Shown: positions 60,322-64,000 of the stretch, piece by piece
Layout: each line of letters starts with the position of its first letter
Position numbering within the stretch: the stretch's first letter is position 1
NCBI RefSeq assembly: GCF_020880815.1
Contig: NZ_JAJITD010000003.1
Coordinates: 496,001 to 560,000 of the forward strand
Source: Paraburkholderia sejongensis
GTDB taxonomy: Bacteria > Pseudomonadota > Gammaproteobacteria > Burkholderiales > Burkholderiaceae
Direction: 5' to 3'
Length of the DNA stretch: 64,000 nucleotides
Position numbers and translations under genes: made by a program
Notes under the pieces: generated by a model
Database searches by the model: none
What the model saw: the letters and a program-made list of their open reading frames with translations, nothing else
What the model was told of the DNA's origin: nothing

Positions 60322-62100
60322 ATGAATTCAGCTAACGGTTCGGCTTGGGACGATTGGGACGACGAGGTCGATCTGCTCGTGTTCGGCGCTGGCGCGGCGG
60401 GGATGACGGCCGCGCTGATCGCCCATCACGAAGGCCTGAACGTGCTGGTCTGCGAGAAGACCGCAGCGGTCGGCGGCATTACGTCGACGTCGGGCGGCAC
60501 CACGTGGGTGCCGGGCACGCAACTGAGCGTCGATGCGGGCGTGCCGGACAGCGTCGACGATGCGCGGCGCTTTCTGCAATCGGTGGTCGGCGCGCGCGGC
60601 GGCGACGCGGCCCGCGAGGCGTTTCTGCAAAGCGGCCCGCTCGCAATCGACGAATTGCAGCGGATCAGCGACGTGAAGTTCGTCGCGGCCGCCGCGCATC
60701 CTGACTATGTGACCGGTCCCGGCGCCGCGTTCGGCGGCCGCGCGCTCGCGCCGCTGCCGTTCGATGCGCGCGTGCTCGGCAAGGACTTCGCGCGCGTGCG
60801 GCCGCCGCGCAAGGAGTTCATGGGCCTGGGCGGAATGATGGTCAATCGCAACGATCTGGGCGCGCTGCTCAGTCCGTTCGCGTCGGTCGGCAACCTCAAA
60901 CGCACGCTTGAAGTGGTCGGCCGCTACTGCGTCGATCGCCTCAGTTATCCGCGCGGCACCCAGCTCGTGATGGGCAATGCGCTGGCCGCGCGGCTCTACT
61001 ACAGCCTGCGCAAACGCGACGTGCCGGTGCGCTTCGATGCGCCGCTGGTCGAACTGATCCGCGAGCAGGGACGCGTGACGGGCGCGGTCGCGGGCAGCGC
61101 GGACGGCAGCCGGCGGCGGATTCGCGCGCGTCTGGGTGTCGTGCTCGCGACCGGCGGCCTCACGCGCCATCCGGTGTTGCGCAAACAGCTGTTTCCGGTG
61201 GCCGCGCAACCGCTGTCTCTGTCGCCCGACACCCATACCGGCGACGGCATCGCCAGCGCGCTCGCGGCCGCTGCGCGACTCGAAGACGGCGGCGATAGTC
61301 CGGGCCTGTGGATGCCCTGCTCGATCCGCCGCGCGCCGGACGGCAACGACCATGTGTGGCCGCACATCATTCTCGATCGCGCGAAGCCCGGACTGATCGC
61401 GGTCAACAGCCGCGGCGAGCGCTTCGTCAACGAGTCGAATTCGTATCACGACTTCGTGATGGGGATGCTGCGCGACGCCGGCGACGGTCAGAGCGTGCCC
61501 GCGCATCTGATCGTCGATGCCGCGTTCATCCGCGACTACGGTCTGGGTCTGCTGATGCCGGGACGCAGCCGCGCGCGGATCGCGGAGTTCGAGCGTTCCG
61601 GTTATCTGGTCAAGGGCGACACGCTGGAGCAACTGGCGTCGAAACTCGGCGTCGATGCGGCGGGTCTCGCGCGCACCGTGCAGGCTTATAACCGTGACGC
61701 CGCCGCCGGCAAAGACCCCGCGTTCAACCGCGGCGCAAGTCCGATGAGCCGCTTCAATGGCGATCCCGCGCAAAAGCCGAATCCGTGCATCCGCCCGCTG
61801 GGCGACGGGCCGTATTACGCGGTCACCGTGTGGCCCGCCGATCTCGCGTGCAGCGCGGGCCTGAGCGGCACGGCCAATGGCGAGGTCCTCGATGCGAACG
61901 GCGCGGTGATTCCGGGTCTGTTCGCGTGCGGCAACGATCTGGCTTCGATCTTTCGCGGCACCTATCCGGGACCGGGCACGACGCTGGGTCCGGCGATCGT
62001 GTTCGGCTGGCGGATTGCGAAGTTCGTCGCCGGGAAACTTGATCAGGCGCCGGCCGGTGAACGCTCGCGCGCCACGGCCTGCGCGAATCAGCCATCCTGA
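60322..62100 (+). CDS. FAD-binding dehydrogenase, KstD/fumarate-reductase flavoprotein family (paralogue B)
   Basis: A 592-residue flavoprotein and the last gene of the importer operon, 53 bases after the SDR. FAD binding is LLVFGAGAAGMTAALIAHHE, with GERFVNESNSYHDFV and LFACGNDLASIFRGTYPGPG. In the C-terminal signature it has YYAVTVWPADLACSAGL where paralogues A and C have the GTFAGL ending, so residues near the active site differ. It should carry out a different dehydrogenation from A and C. GAGG precedes ATG 60322. A strong terminator follows. Confidence 0.9.
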   Translation: MNSANGSAWDDWDDEVDLLVFGAGAAGMTAALIAHHEGLNVLVCEKTAAVGGITSTSGGTTWVPGTQLSVDAGVPDSVDDARRFLQSVVGARGGDAAREAFLQSGPLAIDELQRISDVKFVAAAAHPDYVTGPGAAFGGRALAPLPFDARVLGKDFARVRPPRKEFMGLGGMMVNRNDLGALLSPFASVGNLKRTLEVVGRYCVDRLSYPRGTQLVMGNALAARLYYSLRKRDVPVRFDAPLVELIREQGRVTGAVAGSADGSRRRIRARLGVVLATGGLTRHPVLRKQLFPVAAQPLSLSPDTHTGDGIASALAAAARLEDGGDSPGLWMPCSIRRAPDGNDHVWPHIILDRAKPGLIAVNSRGERFVNESNSYHDFVMGMLRDAGDGQSVPAHLIVDAAFIRDYGLGLLMPGRSRARIAEFERSGYLVKGDTLEQLASKLGVDAAGLARTVQAYNRDAAAGKDPAFNRGASPMSRFNGDPAQKPNPCIRPLGDGPYYAVTVWPADLACSAGLSGTANGEVLDANGAVIPGLFACGNDLASIFRGTYPGPGTTLGPAIVFGWRIAKFVAGKLDQAPAGERSRATACANQPS

Positions 62101-62121
62101 GGATTTCGAAGCAAAAAGACA

Positions 62122-62156
62122 AACGGCTGGGACTTCACGAGTCCCAGCCGTTTTTT
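62122..62156 (+). terminator. Strong intrinsic terminator of the importer operon
   Basis: AACGGCTGGGACT-TCACG-AGTCCCAGCCGTT, a 13-pair perfect stem, is followed by TTTT. Because AAAAAG also lies just upstream, it might work in the other direction too, for the minus-strand flavoprotein gene at 62228. Confidence 0.92.
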
Positions 62157-62227
62157 ATCGAGGCTCCTGTTTTTAGCCGTGCGCGGCTCGCAGTCGCATG
62201 GCCAATGCCGAACACCCCGCGCGTCGA

Positions 62228-64000
62228 TCAGGCAACCGGCGCAGAACTTTTCCTCGCTACTGCCTCGGAGTGAGCATGCGCGCTCGCAGGCGATTTACTG
62301 GCATCCGCTTCATACCCAATCACATCCGCCGCATGACGGCCCGCGATATACCCGAAGGTCATCGCCGGTCCGAGATTGATGCCCCCCGACGGATAGAAGC
62401 CGCCCATCACGCTCGCCATATCGGTGCCGACCGCATAAAGTCCGGCGACCGCTTGACCGTTCGCGTCGAGCACCTGCGCCTGACCGTTGGTCTTCAGCCC
62501 GGCGAACGTGCCGAAGCTGCCCGGCTGCACCTTGACCGCGTAGAACGGCCCATGTTCGATCGGCGCGACGCACGGATTCGGCCCGTCGTGCAGCGGATCG
62601 CCGCTCTTGCGGTTGTACGGCGTCGAGCCGCGTTTAAATTCGGGATCCTCACCACGGCGCGCGTGCTCGTTGTACGCGGCGACGGTGGCCGCCAGTGCCT
62701 CGGCGTGGATCCCGCATTGCCGCGCCAACGCTTCGATCGTCGCCCCCCGCTTCAGATAGCCGTTGCGAATCTGCGCGCCGACCGGCACTGGAAACGGTCG
62801 CGCATAACCGAGCCCGTAGCGCCGCAGAAAGCGGTGATCGCAGATCAGCCACGACGCGACCTCTTCGCCCTGCGGCGCCGCCGCGACCATCGCGGCCGCG
62901 TAGTCGTAATAGCCATCGGCCTCGTTGCAAAAGCGCTTGCCGTTCGACAACACGCCGATCAGCCCCGGCTTGCCCCGGTCGATGATGTGCGGGAAATGCC
63001 CGACCGTACCGTCCGCGTGCATCACCTTCGACACCGGCGCCCACGCGGCCGGCGACGCGACATCGGTGACCAGCACGCCGCCCGCCGATTCGCCGAGACT
63101 CACGCCGTCGCCAGAGCAACTGGACGGCGGCAACGCCAGGTGCTCGTGGCCGGTCGGCGTGCGCGGAAACAGCGCCTTGCGGCGCGCGATGTCGTTCGGA
63201 AAACCGCCGGCCGCGAGCACCACGCCTTTGCGCGCGCGTATCGTCAGTTCGCCCGCGGCAGTCGACACGACCGCGCCACGCACCGCGGCGCCGTCGAACA
63301 CCAGCCGTTGCGCGGGCGCCGACTCCATCAGCACGACGCCCAGATCCTGCGCGGACTTCGCGAGCCGCGCGACCAGCGCGACGCCGTTGACCAGCTGCAT
63401 CGCGCGGCCGTGAATCGCGAGGTCGAGCAGATGGCGGGTAAAACGCCGGGTCACGTGCGCAAACGACGCGACCGAACGGGTCATGCTGAGGAATGCGAGC
63501 AGATCCTTGCCCGCCATGATCGGCATCCCCATGAACGAGGTTTCGCGCATCGTTTTACGCAGACGTTTGATCAGCGGACCGACCTCGCGTCCGTCGTACG
63601 GCGCGGCGATCACCTGATGGCCTTGCGTCGCCGCTCCTTCGACATTGCCGTGCACGTCCGGGATCGCATTGCCGTCGACGAATTGCAGCGACGTGTGCGC
63701 GTCGAAAAACGCCACCATGTGGCCGCAGTTGTCGAGAAACGCGTCGATCCGCTCCGGGTCGTAGCGGCGGCCGAGTTCGTTCTTCAGGTACGTGCGCGGT
63801 TGTTGGGCATCCTCATCGATCCCGGCGCGCTTCGCGAGCGGATTGCCGGGCACCCACATCCAGCCGCCGGACCATGCGGTGGCGCCGCCGAACACAGCGT
63901 CCTTCTCCACCACCACGACCCTCAGCCCGTGCCACGCGGCCGTGACCGCGGCAGCCAGTCCGGATGCGCCGGAACCGATCACGAGCAGGTCGCAATCCAT
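62228..64000 (-). CDS. FAD-binding dehydrogenase, KstD/fumarate-reductase flavoprotein family (paralogue C), at window edge
   Basis: A 590-residue flavoprotein whose ATG is the last codon of the window; the start fits the family (MDCDLLVIGSGASGLAAAVT) and paralogue A begins the same way, so the gene is probably complete. FAD motifs are VIGSGASGLAAAVTAAWHG, GKRFCNEADGYYDYA and LYAVGTDMASVMGGFYPSGG. FYAVKVQPGSFGTFAGL matches paralogue A almost exactly, so A and C are close relatives. It converges with paralogue B. Its promoter lies outside the window. Confidence 0.9.
   Translation of the reverse strand: MDCDLLVIGSGASGLAAAVTAAWHGLRVVVVEKDAVFGGATAWSGGWMWVPGNPLAKRAGIDEDAQQPRTYLKNELGRRYDPERIDAFLDNCGHMVAFFDAHTSLQFVDGNAIPDVHGNVEGAATQGHQVIAAPYDGREVGPLIKRLRKTMRETSFMGMPIMAGKDLLAFLSMTRSVASFAHVTRRFTRHLLDLAIHGRAMQLVNGVALVARLAKSAQDLGVVLMESAPAQRLVFDGAAVRGAVVSTAAGELTIRARKGVVLAAGGFPNDIARRKALFPRTPTGHEHLALPPSSCSGDGVSLGESAGGVLVTDVASPAAWAPVSKVMHADGTVGHFPHIIDRGKPGLIGVLSNGKRFCNEADGYYDYAAAMVAAAPQGEEVASWLICDHRFLRRYGLGYARPFPVPVGAQIRNGYLKRGATIEALARQCGIHAEALAATVAAYNEHARRGEDPEFKRGSTPYNRKSGDPLHDGPNPCVAPIEHGPFYAVKVQPGSFGTFAGLKTNGQAQVLDANGQAVAGLYAVGTDMASVMGGFYPSGGINLGPAMTFGYIAGRHAADVIGYEADASKSPASAHAHSEAVARKSSAPVA

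Noticed and set aside
1..64000. CRISPR array, tRNA, rRNA, insertion sequences and prophage genes
   Set aside because: I looked for regular direct repeats, tRNA-like cloverleaf ends, transposase frames and phage structural genes, and saw none.

Overview
The window looks like a chromosomal segment of a Burkholderia-lineage betaproteobacterium, most likely Paraburkholderia or Caballeronia. This is judged from the very high GC content, the codon use, and typical families: a GNAT/BY-kinase exopolysaccharide locus, DUF3141, membrane-bound PQQ dehydrogenases and a porin ending in QFGMIERF. I see no rRNA, tRNA, insertion sequence, prophage or CRISPR array.

Region 1 (1-13.3 kb) is an exopolysaccharide locus. 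On the minus strand are an acyltransferase-3 and a glycosyltransferase. On the plus strand are a second glycosyltransferase, a flippase, an exported clan-A-like glycoside hydrolase, a Wzc-type tyrosine autokinase, a polymerase-like membrane protein, galU and a FemAB/GNAT-like acyltransferase.

Region 2 (13.3-34 kb) looks like a stress and envelope region. It holds a hypothetical coiled-coil protein, an RRM protein and a PhaC-like DUF3141 protein. Next comes a six-gene, tightly coupled minus-strand run joining an RND efflux pump (adaptor, pump, outer-membrane channel) to PqiABC, a lipid-transport system. A stand-alone receiver and a FixL/FixJ-like histidine kinase and response regulator follow, then a SYLF lipoprotein, a PPK2 polyphosphate kinase and an EAL phosphodiesterase. 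A palindrome GACCAAGGTC recurs in the promoters of these genes (four exact copies, one near copy). A perfect FNR box lies in the same region, so a two-component, possibly low-oxygen, regulon is plausible.

Region 3 (34.2-35.8 kb) is a small orphan type VI secretion island. It has an hcp with an internal deletion and frameshift, an intact DUF2778 (Tlde1-like L,D-transpeptidase) effector, a putative two-TM immunity protein and a terminator. A 50-residue lipoprotein gene follows.

Region 4 (36-47.2 kb) carries two membrane-bound PQQ-dependent dehydrogenases of the glucose/quinate/shikimate family, two LysR regulators, an alpha/beta hydrolase, an EamA transporter, a GNAT and a porin.

Region 5 (47.3-64 kb) is a catabolic island of unknown substrate. 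It encodes an IclR regulator, a TIM-barrel isomerase, a NIPSNAP protein, three KstD-like flavoproteins, two SDR-type proteins, a Gfo/Idh oxidoreductase, an AroE-like dehydrogenase with altered shikimate-binding residues, and a LivKHMGF importer whose permease and both ATPases are fused in one 850-residue protein. A shared TTGAAT-N3-ATTCCA operator in two divergent promoters, and related half-sites before iclR, suggest one regulon that imports and oxidises or aromatises a carbocyclic acid. That is the best candidate for an undescribed pathway here.
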